The notes beneath the pieces are model-generated. The model searched no databases. It was not told where the DNA came from and saw only the letters and a list, made by a program, of their open reading frames with translations. From the NCBI RefSeq assembly GCF_020216065.1, contig NZ_JAIWNA010000002.1:186001-250000 (forward strand): a stretch of 64,000 bases of DNA, read 5' to 3'. This stretch comes from Nocardia rosealba (GTDB lineage: Bacteria > Actinomycetota > Actinomycetes > Mycobacteriales > Mycobacteriaceae). Positions 19,167 to 28,097 of this stretch are shown piece after piece. Made by a program: the position numbers and the translations under genes. How positions within the stretch are numbered: position 1 is the stretch's first letter; each line of letters opens with the position of its first letter.

Positions 19167-19979
19167 TCACTTGAGACCCGAGCGGACGAAGGCGTTCACG
19201 ATGTGGCGCTGTAACACCAGGTAGAGCAACAGGACCGGTAGGCAGGCGAGGCTGGCCAGGGCCATCATGGGACCCCACTGGTCGCCTTCGGTGCCCATGA
19301 AGCTGCGCAGGCCCAGCTGAAGGACGTCGTTGGACTGGCGCAGCACCACGGCGGGCCAGAAGTATTCGTTCCAGGCGTTGATGAACAGCAGGATGCCGAG
19401 GGCGGCCAGCGCGGGGCGCAGGTTGGGGACGACCACGGTCCACAGGATGGCCCAGGAGGAGCGGCCGTCCATTTTCGCGGCCGCGATGAGCTCCTTCGGG
19501 AATGCCGACATGTGCTGGCGCAACAGCAGCACGCCCAGCGCCGAGCACAGGGTCGGCAGCACGCAGCCGATGAGCGTGTTGATCAGGCCCAGCTCGTTGA
19601 GCAGGATGTAGTTGGGCAGCATGGTCACCTGGAACGGCACCAGCCAGACGCCGACGAACGCGAGGTACATCAGCCGCTGGAGCGGAAAGGTGTACATGGC
19701 GAACGCGTACGAGGCGAGCAGCGCGATGAGCAGCTGCCCGGCCGCGGACAGGATCGCCACGAAGAACGTGTTGGCGATCAGGCCCGCGACATCCACCTTC
19801 TGCGCCGCGTCGAGGTAGTTGTCGATCGACAGCGGCCACGGCAACGGCGCGAGCGAGGTGACGTCCTCGGGCCGGCGCAGTGCCGTGGCGAACAGCCAGT
19901 AGATGGGGAATACACAAAGCAGCGCCGTGCCGGCGAGCAGCAGGTGGCTGCCCGCCGCGCGCAGACGGTCAATCATCAT
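19167..19979 (-). CDS. Carbohydrate/glycerol-phosphate-type ABC transporter permease (MalG/UgpE family)
   Basis: 270 residues and about six hydrophobic segments, with the MalG/UgpE-type cytoplasmic EAA loop (ELIAAAKMDGRSSWAILWTVVVPNLRP). The start is ATG 19979, overlapping the end of the other permease gene by 11 nt. ATG 19976 is equally possible. It is the last gene of the minus-strand importer operon and ends 22 bp from the convergent accC. It should form the membrane channel with the neighbouring permease. Confidence 0.92.
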   Translation of the reverse strand: MMIDRLRAAGSHLLLAGTALLCVFPIYWLFATALRRPEDVTSLAPLPWPLSIDNYLDAAQKVDVAGLIANTFFVAILSAAGQLLIALLASYAFAMYTFPLQRLMYLAFVGVWLVPFQVTMLPNYILLNELGLINTLIGCVLPTLCSALGVLLLRQHMSAFPKELIAAAKMDGRSSWAILWTVVVPNLRPALAALGILLFINAWNEYFWPAVVLRQSNDVLQLGLRSFMGTEGDQWGPMMALASLACLPVLLLYLVLQRHIVNAFVRSGLK

Positions 19980-20922
19980 GGACGGCAACCTTTTCCGATA
20001 TCCAGACCAGCACCGCGGCCAGCGCGCCGAAGCCGACGAACAACAGCACACCCGCCGCGGCGCTGAGCCCGGCGTCGAAGCTGTGGAACGCGTAGTCCCA
20101 GAGCAGGTAGTAGATGTTGGTCGTGGCCTGCGACGGACCGCCCTGGGTCATCGAGTCGATCAGCGGGAAGGACAGGGTGGGACTGAGCAGCACGGTGGTG
20201 AGCACCAGGAACAACAGGGTGGGGGAGAGCAGGGGCAGCGTGATCCAGCGCCGGATCTGCCCCGGTGTCGCCCCGTCGACCCGCGCGGCTTCGCTGTAGT
20301 CGCCGCTGATCCCGGCCAGTCCGGCCCAGACCACCAGCGTCGCGAAACCGAGCAGCTGCCAACCGGTGATCGCGATGATCACCGCCTGCGCGGTCGAGGC
20401 GTCGTAGACCCAGTTGTGGCCGGTGCCGAGCAGCTGGTCGACGAATCCGGTGCCAGGATGCAGCAGCCACCGCCACACCGCCGCCGCGGCGACCGGCGCG
20501 ACGAGGAACGGCGCGAACACCAGCGCCTGATAGACGGTCCTGGCCCGGCCGTGCACGCGCCGGCTCGCCAGGGCGATGAGCACCGGCAACAGCACCGTGA
20601 ACGGCAGCAACCCGAGGATCAGGGTCGCGGTGCGGCCGAGGGATCCCCAGAATGCCGGAAGGTCCAGCAGCCGTTCGTAATTGGCGGTGCCGACCGGTTT
20701 CATCGGGGCCGTAGGCAGCAGGTTCCACGAATACGTGGACAGCTCGACCGCCTGGGCCAGTGGCTGATAGGTCCACACGACCAACAGGACGAGCGCGGGC
20801 GCCAGATACAGGTAGGGCGCGACGAGACGGGTCAGCGCGCGGCGGGTGAACCGGCGCGGACCCGCCGCGGCGGTGCTCGGCACCGCCTGCGCCGGGTCCT
20901 GCCGATCGTCGATGACGAACAT
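19969..20922 (-). CDS. Sugar/glycerol-phosphate-type ABC transporter permease (MalF/UgpA family)
   Basis: 317 residues from ATG 20922, which shares one base with the upstream stop (TGATG). Hydrophobic helices include YLYLAPALVLLVVWTYQPLA near the N terminus. The EAA-type loop is EAARVDGATPGQIRRWITLP, followed by the conserved TQGGPSQAT and IYYLLWDYAF. It is the partner of the MalG/UgpE-type permease in a heterodimeric importer of the CUT1 class. Substrate cannot be read from sequence; CUT1 importers take oligosaccharides, polyols or glycerophosphodiesters. Confidence 0.92.
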   Translation of the reverse strand: MFVIDDRQDPAQAVPSTAAAGPRRFTRRALTRLVAPYLYLAPALVLLVVWTYQPLAQAVELSTYSWNLLPTAPMKPVGTANYERLLDLPAFWGSLGRTATLILGLLPFTVLLPVLIALASRRVHGRARTVYQALVFAPFLVAPVAAAAVWRWLLHPGTGFVDQLLGTGHNWVYDASTAQAVIIAITGWQLLGFATLVVWAGLAGISGDYSEAARVDGATPGQIRRWITLPLLSPTLLFLVLTTVLLSPTLSFPLIDSMTQGGPSQATTNIYYLLWDYAFHSFDAGLSAAAGVLLFVGFGALAAVLVWISEKVAVHDD

Positions 20923-21782
20923 CACCGCGTCCGCGTGGCGATCGCCGCGAGTTGCTCGAGCACCTCGGCCTCGGGACGGTCGTAGACCGAGACCGCCGGA
21001 GTCGCCTCGACAGCCGTCGCGAGCATCGTCTCGCCGATGAGATCGATGCGGCTGTAGCCGAATCCGGCCAGCCCACGGTGCCTGCCCACCGGAGCCATCG
21101 GATCGATCCGATACGACAGCGCCGGACCGATCCACACCGGGATCCCCGCCACCGCCGCCGCGGCGGTCAGATGATTGTGCCCGCACAGGATCATCCGCAC
21201 ATCGGAGCCCGCGAGCACGTCGGCCAGCCGTTCGGCGTCCTCGAGCTTGAGGAAGTCGGCGGTGGCCACCGGCGAGGGAATCGGCGGATGGTGCAGCACG
21301 AGCAGGGTGCCGCGCGGGGCGGGCACGCGCAGCCGCTCGGTCAGCCAGGCCAGCTGCTCGAGTTCGAGCCTGCCCTCGTGCCGCAGTGGTGTCGTGCTGT
21401 CGAGCACGATGACTCGCAGGCCCGCGATCTCGACGCACGAATCGTGCGGCAGGGCCGCATCAACCGAACCGGGGGCGCGATCGAGCAGCTCCTCGCCGAA
21501 GGCCACCCGCTCGTCGTGATTGCCCATCACGTAGACGATCTCGGCGCCGAGCTCGGCCGCGACCGGCTCCACGGCCGCCCGCAGCCGCCGGTACGCCTCG
21601 GGTGACCCGTTGTCGGACAGGTCACCCGAGAGCACCAGGGCATCGACATGCTGCCCGGCCGCGCGCAGCTGGGTGAGCACCCGCGCGAGGTTGGCGTCGG
21701 TGTCGACGACACCGTGGACGAGCTCACCGGCCGGACGCAGGTGGGTGTCGGTGAGCTGGACGATGGTCAGATCACTCATCAT
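20922..21782 (-). CDS. Calcineurin-like metallophosphoesterase (CpdA/class III phosphodiesterase type)
   Basis: 286 residues with every motif of the fold: QLTDTHL (DxH), LSGDLSD (GD), VMGNHDE (GNHD/E), LVLHHPP and LCGHNH (GHxH). No signal peptide or membrane segment is present, so it is cytoplasmic. The start ATG 21782 overlaps the binding-protein stop (ATGA). It sits between the binding protein and permease genes of a CUT1 importer, so a role in cleaving an imported phosphodiester, for example a glycerophosphodiester, is plausible. Family members also hydrolyse cyclic nucleotides, and sequence alone does not decide. Confidence 0.88.
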   Translation of the reverse strand: MMSDLTIVQLTDTHLRPAGELVHGVVDTDANLARVLTQLRAAGQHVDALVLSGDLSDNGSPEAYRRLRAAVEPVAAELGAEIVYVMGNHDERVAFGEELLDRAPGSVDAALPHDSCVEIAGLRVIVLDSTTPLRHEGRLELEQLAWLTERLRVPAPRGTLLVLHHPPIPSPVATADFLKLEDAERLADVLAGSDVRMILCGHNHLTAAAAVAGIPVWIGPALSYRIDPMAPVGRHRGLAGFGYSRIDLIGETMLATAVEATPAVSVYDRPEAEVLEQLAAIATRTR

Positions 21783-23146
21783 GCCGCCGGGATGAGCTTG
21801 GCGCCCTCGGCCTGCGCCGCGGTCAGGGTCGCTTGCGCATCCTTGCCCTGGAAGACGATCGCCTCGACCGCGTCCATCATGCCGTCACGCATCTGCAGAT
21901 AGTTGTTGCCTGGCATGGAGACCCACGGCTCCATGGTGGCGAGCTGGGCGACGTTCGGCTTCAGCAGCGGGTTCTTCGCGGCCCAGTCCTGCAGGCCGTC
22001 GGGCTGGTCGAGCAGGCCGGTGCGCAGCGGCAGGTAGCCGATGTTCTGCGCGATCTTGATGTAGGACTCCTCGCTGGTGAGGAACTTGATCAGCTCCCAC
22101 GAGGCCCGCTGCTCGGCCGGATCGTTGGACAGGATGTGCAGGCCCGCACCGGAATTGGTCGGCACGGTCGGCTTGTCACCGAACGCGGGCATCGCCGCCG
22201 AACGCAGATCCCACTTGTCCTTGGCACCGGTGACGAAGGTGCCCTGGATCGCGCTGGTCTCGAGGATCATGCCGATCTCGCCGCGCGCGAACGCCTCGTA
22301 GCCCTGCTTCTGGTTGAGCTTGGGCATGCTGCCCGAGTTCACCAGGTTCTGCGCCATCTGCGTCACCTCGACGACGGGCGCGTCGGCATAGGTGAGGGTG
22401 CGCCGGTCCTCCGAGATGACCCGGCCGCCGTTGGAACGCACCAGCGACTGGAAGCACCAGTCCTTGGCGGTCTTGGTCAGGCAGTCGATGTACACACCGC
22501 CCTTGCCGGTGCGGTCGGCGATCTGCCGGGCGGTGGTGGCGACCTCGGCCCAGGTGGCCGGCGGCTCGGCCGGATCGAGCCCGGCCTCGGTGAACAGCGA
22601 GGCGTTGAAGTACAGCACCGGGGTGGAGAACACGAACGGCACGCCGTAGGTGTGGCCGTTCCAGTCGTCGAGGACGCGGGCGCGCGGTGCGTAGGCGTGG
22701 CGACCGTCGAAATTGCGGGCCACCTCCTGCGTGCCGACGAGCGTGTCGATCGGCTTGGCCTGTAGCTGGTTGATGGTGAAGTCCAGATCGGAGAAACCGA
22801 GCTGCGCGACATCGGGCGGGGTGCCCGCGACCATCTGGTTCTGGATGCTGGAGATGGTGTCGGTGGCCGGGTTCGGGCTGTTGCCCTGCGGCTTCTGCGC
22901 AGTCACCTTGATATTGGGGTACTTCTTGCCGAAGTCGGCGATCAGCGCGTTGAACGTATCGGTCCAGGCACCGGCGAGACCGTAGTTGTAGGACTCGAAG
23001 GTGATCGAGACCTGCTGGTCGGGCTTCAGCTCCGGAATCTGCGCGGTGGAAGTAGTGTCCGAGGACACGGTGCCGCCCAGACCGCAGCCGCTCAGGGCGA
23101 CGGCGGTGGTGAACACCACGCCCAGGACGGGCAAGGTGCGTTTCAT
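21779..23146 (-). CDS. ABC transporter extracellular solute-binding lipoprotein (UgpB/MalE type)
   Basis: 455 residues from ATG 23146, after AGGAGAACC. A lipoprotein signal (MKRTLPVLGVV to the lipobox ALSGC) anchors it to the membrane. The mature part has the family-1 binding-protein pattern (ISSIQNQMVAGTPPDVAQLG, WNGHTYGVPFVFSTPVLYFN, PAEQRASWELIKFLTSEE), and the UgpB-like spacing suggests a sugar or glycerophosphodiester ligand. The open frame extends upstream to 23344 but overlaps the ATPase gene and has no signal sequence at that end. Confidence 0.92.
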   Translation of the reverse strand: MKRTLPVLGVVFTTAVALSGCGLGGTVSSDTTSTAQIPELKPDQQVSITFESYNYGLAGAWTDTFNALIADFGKKYPNIKVTAQKPQGNSPNPATDTISSIQNQMVAGTPPDVAQLGFSDLDFTINQLQAKPIDTLVGTQEVARNFDGRHAYAPRARVLDDWNGHTYGVPFVFSTPVLYFNASLFTEAGLDPAEPPATWAEVATTARQIADRTGKGGVYIDCLTKTAKDWCFQSLVRSNGGRVISEDRRTLTYADAPVVEVTQMAQNLVNSGSMPKLNQKQGYEAFARGEIGMILETSAIQGTFVTGAKDKWDLRSAAMPAFGDKPTVPTNSGAGLHILSNDPAEQRASWELIKFLTSEESYIKIAQNIGYLPLRTGLLDQPDGLQDWAAKNPLLKPNVAQLATMEPWVSMPGNNYLQMRDGMMDAVEAIVFQGKDAQATLTAAQAEGAKLIPAA

Positions 23147-23177
23147 GGTGGTTCTCCTCATCGAGTGGTGCGGGAAA

Positions 23178-24308
23178 TCAGGGGACGGGCACGGCCGCCG
23201 CGTCCACGGCCTTCGGCGAATCCGGTTGCGGCGCACGCCAGGCCAGCCGCAAGCCCGTGTCGGGGTCGAACAGGTGGATATCGGCGGGATCCACGCGCAG
23301 GGTGATGTTCTCGCCCGCGGCGACCCCGGCCGGTCGCGCGGCACGCACGCACAGGCTGGTCGCGCCCGCGTCGAGATGCACCAGTTCCTCGCTGCCCAGG
23401 TTCTCGACCATGCGCACCGTCCCGCGGACGTCGTTGGCCGCGGGATCGATGCGCAGGCGCTCGGGGCGAATGCCCGCGATCACCGGGGTGGCGGCGTCGA
23501 GCTCGTCGGTGATGGCGAGGGCGGCGTCGACCCCGTCGGCGGTCACCCGCAGCGTGCACTCGGCCGCGGTGACGACGGCGGGGAACAGATTCATCGGTGG
23601 CGCGCCGAGGAATCCGGCGACGAAGGTCGAGCGGGGCTGGTCGTAGAGCTCGGCGGGTGTGCCGCACTGTTCGACCCGGCCCTCGTTGAGCAGCGCGATG
23701 CGCGAGGCCATCGTCATCGCTTCGACCTGGTCGTGGGTCACGTAGAGGAACGTCGCCCCCAACCGCTGGTGCAGGGCGATCAGTTCCGCGCGCGTCGCAC
23801 TGCGCAGTTTGGCGTCGAGGTTGGACAGCGGCTCGTCCATCAGGAACGCGCCGGGATCGCGAACCATGGCCCGCGCCAACGCGACTCGCTGCCGCTGTCC
23901 ACCCGAGAGCGCCACCGGCCGACGGTCCAGCAGCGCCGACAGCTCCAAGGTGGCCGACACCTCCGCCACCCGCTTGTCGATCTCCGCGCGCGGCCTGCGC
24001 CGGGCCCGCAGCGGGAAGCCGATGTTCTTGGCCACAGACAGGTGCGGGTAGAGCGCATAGCTCTGGAACACCATCGCCAGGTCGCGTCGTTGCGGCGCGG
24101 CGTCGGTGACGTCGGTGCCGCCCACCAGGATCCGGCCCTCGCTCGGTTCCTCCAGTCCGGCGATCATCCGCAGCAGGGTCGATTTGCCGCAGCCGCTGGG
24201 GCCGAGCAATACCATGAATTCGCCGTCGGCGATGTCGAGGCTCACCTCGCGCACCGCGTAGTCGGTGTCGAACTTCTTCGACACCGCCTGGATCTGCAGT
24301 CGTGCCAC
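23178..24308 (-). CDS. ABC transporter ATPase (UgpC/MsmX/MalK family)
   Basis: 376 residues. Walker A is GPSGCGKST, the Q-loop is MVFQSYALYPHL, the signature is LSGGQRQRVALARA, Walker B is FLMDEPLSNLDAKLR, and the H-loop is VTHDQ. A C-terminal TOBE/OB regulatory domain typical of MalK-class ATPases follows (GIRPERLRID, ENITLRVDPADIHLFD). The start is GTG 24308, preceded by GAGGAG; the longer frame overlaps the hydrolase gene. It energises the importer encoded downstream and precedes the binding protein by 31 bp. Confidence 0.93.
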   Translation of the reverse strand: MARLQIQAVSKKFDTDYAVREVSLDIADGEFMVLLGPSGCGKSTLLRMIAGLEEPSEGRILVGGTDVTDAAPQRRDLAMVFQSYALYPHLSVAKNIGFPLRARRRPRAEIDKRVAEVSATLELSALLDRRPVALSGGQRQRVALARAMVRDPGAFLMDEPLSNLDAKLRSATRAELIALHQRLGATFLYVTHDQVEAMTMASRIALLNEGRVEQCGTPAELYDQPRSTFVAGFLGAPPMNLFPAVVTAAECTLRVTADGVDAALAITDELDAATPVIAGIRPERLRIDPAANDVRGTVRMVENLGSEELVHLDAGATSLCVRAARPAGVAAGENITLRVDPADIHLFDPDTGLRLAWRAPQPDSPKAVDAAAVPVP

Positions 24309-24316
24309 GTCTCTCC

Positions 24317-25237
24317 TCAGGCCGGCGCGGAGCCGGTGGTGATCCAGCGCGACACCTGGGTCGCGATCGCGGGCGAATCCTTCAACCAGGCGAAGTGATC
24401 GCGGTGCTCGACGGCGGAGTCCGCGTCGATGTGCCACTGGGTGACCTGTGCGGCGGGCATGCGCGACACCAGGAAGTCGACATTGGACTTCGGGCCGAGC
24501 ACGTCATCGGACAGCGAGATCGCGAGCACCGGCAGCGTCATCTCCGCCAGCAGCGAGTTGTAGCGACGGTTGGTACCGCGCGGACGGTAGTAGCTGGTCA
24601 GCGAGTGGATCGACCAGTCGACCATCACCCCGCCCGGCATCGGCGCCGGGATCAGCACCCCACCCGGCCAGTGCCCCTTGACGCGGGCGACCAGACCGAT
24701 CCACTGGATCTGGCTCAGCGCCTCGAACCAGCGGCGCGGACCGAACGCCCACCAGAACACGGTGCCGGTGCCGATCACGGTCACCCCGGCGACCCGCTCG
24801 GGTTCGGCGGCAGCGAACAGCAGGGCCAGCTGGCCACCCAGGCTGTGCCCGAACAGGTGCAGCGGTGCCTGCGGGAAGCGCTCCTCGATCGCGGAAACGA
24901 TGGCGGGCAGGTCGATTTCGAGCATCTCGCGGTACCCGAAGTCGGTGTGCTCGCCCAGCGCGGGCTCCGCCTCGCCGTGCGCGCGCAGATCGACGGTGGC
25001 CACCGACAGCCCGGTGGCGTGCAGCGCCTTGGCCAGCGCCTGGTAGTTGCGGGCCTTCATCGCCATCGCGGGCAGGATCAGCACCACGGGGGCAGTGGGG
25101 TCGGCGGCGGCCAGCCGGCGCAGGGTGAACCGCACTCCGTCGACGGTCTCGACTGTGCTGGTGTCAGGCGTGGTCGCGGGCCCGTCCGCCACCCGTCCGC
25201 CCCCGGTCGCGGAATCGCTGGGCGTTGCGGAATTCAT
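24317..25237 (-). CDS. Alpha/beta hydrolase (lysophospholipase-like)
   Basis: 306 residues from ATG 25237, overlapping the thioesterase stop by 4 nt (ATGA). The nucleophile elbow is LFGHSLGGQLAL (GHSLG, Ser near residue 130). VDLRAHGEAE is the strand after the oxyanion loop, LAISLSDDVLGP carries the probable acid, and HRDHFAWL the probable His. The first about 30 residues are Ser/Thr/Ala-rich, without a signal peptide. The gene lies 8 bp from the ABC ATPase, so hydrolysis of an imported or intracellular acyl ester is a reasonable guess. Confidence 0.85.
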   Translation of the reverse strand: MNSATPSDSATGGGRVADGPATTPDTSTVETVDGVRFTLRRLAAADPTAPVVLILPAMAMKARNYQALAKALHATGLSVATVDLRAHGEAEPALGEHTDFGYREMLEIDLPAIVSAIEERFPQAPLHLFGHSLGGQLALLFAAAEPERVAGVTVIGTGTVFWWAFGPRRWFEALSQIQWIGLVARVKGHWPGGVLIPAPMPGGVMVDWSIHSLTSYYRPRGTNRRYNSLLAEMTLPVLAISLSDDVLGPKSNVDFLVSRMPAAQVTQWHIDADSAVEHRDHFAWLKDSPAIATQVSRWITTGSAPA

Positions 25238-25758
25238 TGGTCGTCCGTTCCGGCGATGCGGACATCGCACACGTAGTCGAAGGTGAATTCGGCGGTGAGC
25301 ACGTCGTTGTCGTCGAGCAGTTCGGCGCGGCCGGACAGGCCGTAACGGGCGTTCGCGGTGGCGGCCAGGATCATGGCCAGCTCCGCGGCTTCGACGGTGG
25401 CGACCGCACGGATGCGGCCACGCGCCGGCTTCCGGTAGGCGGCGGTGCCGCCGCGCAGGATCAGCCGGTCGATGGTGTGCAGGCGGTGCGCGGCCGCGCC
25501 GACGAACGCCGCGGCGCCCGCGATGTCGGCGGCGGTGAACAGCGCGCCCGCGTGGACGGTGCCCATGTGGTTGCACATCACCGGTTCGGCGGGGATCTCC
25601 ACCACCGAACGCGTGGCCGAGATCTCGGTGATCAGAGTGCCGACGTGCGCGCCGAACGGTACAAGCGCCTGCGAGGCGTCGCGCAGATAGCCGAAGTCGA
25701 CGGCGTCGGGATCGAGGGCGGGGTAAGCGGCGCCGAATCCGGCGATGCTGCGGGTCAT
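25234..25758 (-). CDS. Hotdog-fold thioesterase-like protein (PaaI / DUF4442 type)
   Basis: 174 residues with a single hotdog domain: MCNHMGTVHAGALFTAADIAGAA carries the HxGxxF/xAD pattern of PaaI-like acyl-CoA thioesterases. It lies 12 bp after the acyl-CoA dehydrogenase and overlaps the hydrolase. Such proteins hydrolyse acyl-CoA, or act as hydratases in related families. The coupling to a dehydrogenase suggests acyl-CoA processing. Confidence 0.85.
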   Translation of the reverse strand: MTRSIAGFGAAYPALDPDAVDFGYLRDASQALVPFGAHVGTLITEISATRSVVEIPAEPVMCNHMGTVHAGALFTAADIAGAAAFVGAAAHRLHTIDRLILRGGTAAYRKPARGRIRAVATVEAAELAMILAATANARYGLSGRAELLDDNDVLTAEFTFDYVCDVRIAGTDDQ

Positions 25759-25770
25759 CTCGTCGTCCTC

Positions 25771-26931
25771 TCAGCGCGGCCCGCGCAGGACGCGCCGCGC
25801 GATCGACCAGCGCAACACCTCCGACGGACCCTCGTAGATGCGGAAAGCCCTGGCCTCCACCAGGAATCGGGCCACCAGGTAGTCCTCGCAGACGCCGAGC
25901 CCGCCGTGCAGTTGCACCGCGCGGTCGAGCACCCGCCACACCGCCTCGGAGACGAAGGTCTTGGTGATCGATGCCTCGTGCCTGGCCTGCCCGGAGGTGG
26001 CGCCGTGCTCGTCGATCGTGGCGGCGGTGGCCCGGACCAGGCTGCGCGCGGCGGCGATGTCGATCTCGTTGTCGGCGATCAAGCCCTGTGCCATACCGTG
26101 GTCGGCGATCGGGACCCCGAACGACTGCCTGCCGGTGATGTGCTCGGCGGCCAGCTGCTGGGCGCGCACCGCCAGTCCCAGCCAGTTCATGCAGAACACC
26201 AGCCGCGACGGTGCCAGCCGCGCCTGCGCCAGGTCGAGGCCGCCGCCGACGGTGCCGAGGATCGCGGACTCGTCGACTTCGCAGTCCACGAACTCGACCT
26301 CGCAGTGTCCGCCCGGGGCACTGGTGTGATCCAGCGTCGGCATCCGACGCCCCACCCGCAGACCGGGATTGTCCTGGTCCACCAGGAACATCGTCGGACC
26401 GTCCGTGGTCGCGGCGACACAGATGGTGAACGCGGCGCCCTGCGCGCCGGTGGTGAAGTGTTTGCGGCCGTTGATGACCCAGCCGGTGTCGGTCTCCTCG
26501 GCCACGGTCGCCAGCATCCGCGGATCCGAGCCCGCACCCGGGGCAGGCTCGGTCATGGCGATGGCCGAGCGCGCCTCGCCGGAGGCCAGCGGGGCCAGAT
26601 ACCGCTGCTGCTGTTCGGGGTTCGCCACCGCGGCCAGCAGGTGGATGTTGCCGTCGTCGGGAGCCCAGGCGTTGACCGCCAGTGGGCCGAGCAGGCTGGC
26701 GCCCGCCGCCTCGAGCACCTCGGCCTGCGCCCTGGTGTCGAGACCGAGGCCGCCGTAGGCGGGATCGGACAGGGGGCCGAAGACACCGGCTTCCTTGGCC
26801 TTCTTCTGCAAATCGAGGCGTAAGGCGTCGTCGGTGACCCGGCCACCGACCACGACCTCGCGTTCCACCGGAATGACGTGATCTCGAACGAACTGCCTGG
26901 TCCTGTCGACCAGTTCCGACACGGGAGTCAT
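25771..26931 (-). CDS. Acyl-CoA dehydrogenase family protein
   Basis: 386 residues from ATG 26931; the open frame runs to 27429 but that part crosses the divergent reductase gene. ACAD features are AIAMTEPAPGAGSDP (FAD/substrate loop), VINGRKHFTTGA, the C-terminal QLHGGLGVCEDY and EGPSEVLRW. The last segment includes a Glu where many ACADs have the catalytic base. It uses FAD to form an alpha,beta-double bond in an acyl-CoA. It is the first gene of the minus-strand operon running to 19167, and diverges from the FNR-type reductase across a 145-bp gap that should hold both promoters. Confidence 0.92.
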   Translation of the reverse strand: MTPVSELVDRTRQFVRDHVIPVEREVVVGGRVTDDALRLDLQKKAKEAGVFGPLSDPAYGGLGLDTRAQAEVLEAAGASLLGPLAVNAWAPDDGNIHLLAAVANPEQQQRYLAPLASGEARSAIAMTEPAPGAGSDPRMLATVAEETDTGWVINGRKHFTTGAQGAAFTICVAATTDGPTMFLVDQDNPGLRVGRRMPTLDHTSAPGGHCEVEFVDCEVDESAILGTVGGGLDLAQARLAPSRLVFCMNWLGLAVRAQQLAAEHITGRQSFGVPIADHGMAQGLIADNEIDIAAARSLVRATAATIDEHGATSGQARHEASITKTFVSEAVWRVLDRAVQLHGGLGVCEDYLVARFLVEARAFRIYEGPSEVLRWSIARRVLRGPR

Positions 26932-27076
26932 GCCGCCAGTTTCGGGCGGCGGGCAGGTCGGCGGCCGGGGCGATAGTGAACGTCGATCGGTCCAATCGTC
27001 TCGCCATGCCATGGCGGCGAACCGGGCGCCGCTGCACCACGGTGATCTCGACAACGATTCCGCCGAGGGGATGGGC

Positions 27077-28009
27077 ATGACCGAAGTGAGGGTGCGGGTG
27101 ATCGACCGCACCGAGGAAGCCGACGCGGTGTTCGCCCTGGTGCTCGCCGCGGTCGACGGCGGGCAACTGCCCGCCTGGACGCCGGGCGCGCACATCGACG
27201 TGGCGGTGGGTGCCGCCGGGGTGCGCCAGTACTCGCTGTGCGGTGACCCCGCCGACCGGGACCACTGGCGGATCGCGGTGCTGCACGAACCTCGTGGCCG
27301 GGGCGGTTCGGCCGCGCTGTTCCGGACAGCGTTGCCCGGCACCACACTGTCGGTCTCGTTGCCACGCAACAACTTCGAGCTGACTCCTGCCGCGCGATAC
27401 ACCTTCGTGGCAGGTGGGATCGGGATCACCCCGATCCTGCCGATGATCGCCGCCGCCGACCGGGCGGGTGCGGACTGGACGCTGCACTACGGCGCCCGGA
27501 GCCGCGCGCACATGGCCTTCGCCGACGTCCTCGCCGCGGACCCCCGGGTGCGCCTGGTGCCGCAGGACGAGGCCGGGCTACTGCCGATCGCGGAGATCCT
27601 GGCCGACCGGCCGGGCGCGACCGTGTACTGCTGCGGTCCGGAACCGCTGCTGGCGGCGGTCGAGGCAGCGGGCGCGCTGGGCGGTGTCACCGTGCGCACC
27701 GAACGTTTCGTGCCACGGCCGGTCGTGCCCGCGGGGGCCGACACGGCGTTCGAGATCCGCTTGGCGCAGACCGGCCGCACGCTGCGGGTGGCGGCCGACC
27801 GGTCCATCGTCGACGTCCTCGAATCGGCGGGCATCGCGGTACTCACCTCGTGTCGCGAAGGCACCTGCGGCAGTTGCGAGACCCCGGTGCTCGACGGCGA
27901 GGTGGATCATCGCGACTCCCTGCTCACCCCTGCGGAACGCGCCAGCGGCGCCACGATGATGCTCTGCGTCTCGCGGGCCCGCTCCGGCGTCCTGGTGCTC
28001 GACCTGTGA
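27077..28009 (+). CDS. Oxidoreductase with FNR-like domain and C-terminal 2Fe-2S ferredoxin (PDR/VanB type)
   Basis: 310 residues. The N-terminal flavin domain has RQYSLCGDPADR, the NAD(P)H domain GGIGITPILPMI and VYCCGPEPLL, and the C-terminal plant-type 2Fe-2S domain CREGTCGSCE with a distal Cys in MLCVSRA. This is the order of phthalate dioxygenase reductase and vanillate demethylase reductase. ATG 27077 is chosen because AGGGG sits 6 nt upstream; ATG 27071 would abut it. No Rieske oxygenase is present nearby, so it may instead pass electrons to the P450s or the ferritin-like diiron proteins (inference). Confidence 0.88.
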   Translation: MTEVRVRVIDRTEEADAVFALVLAAVDGGQLPAWTPGAHIDVAVGAAGVRQYSLCGDPADRDHWRIAVLHEPRGRGGSAALFRTALPGTTLSVSLPRNNFELTPAARYTFVAGGIGITPILPMIAAADRAGADWTLHYGARSRAHMAFADVLAADPRVRLVPQDEAGLLPIAEILADRPGATVYCCGPEPLLAAVEAAGALGGVTVRTERFVPRPVVPAGADTAFEIRLAQTGRTLRVAADRSIVDVLESAGIAVLTSCREGTCGSCETPVLDGEVDHRDSLLTPAERASGATMMLCVSRARSGVLVLDL

Positions 28010-28097
28010 GCGCGCGCGGAATCGATTGTCCCCCAGAACGTGCGCGTAACGGACGCGCCCGATTCCCGTCCGGGAATGTGAGAGGAAGAAATATACG

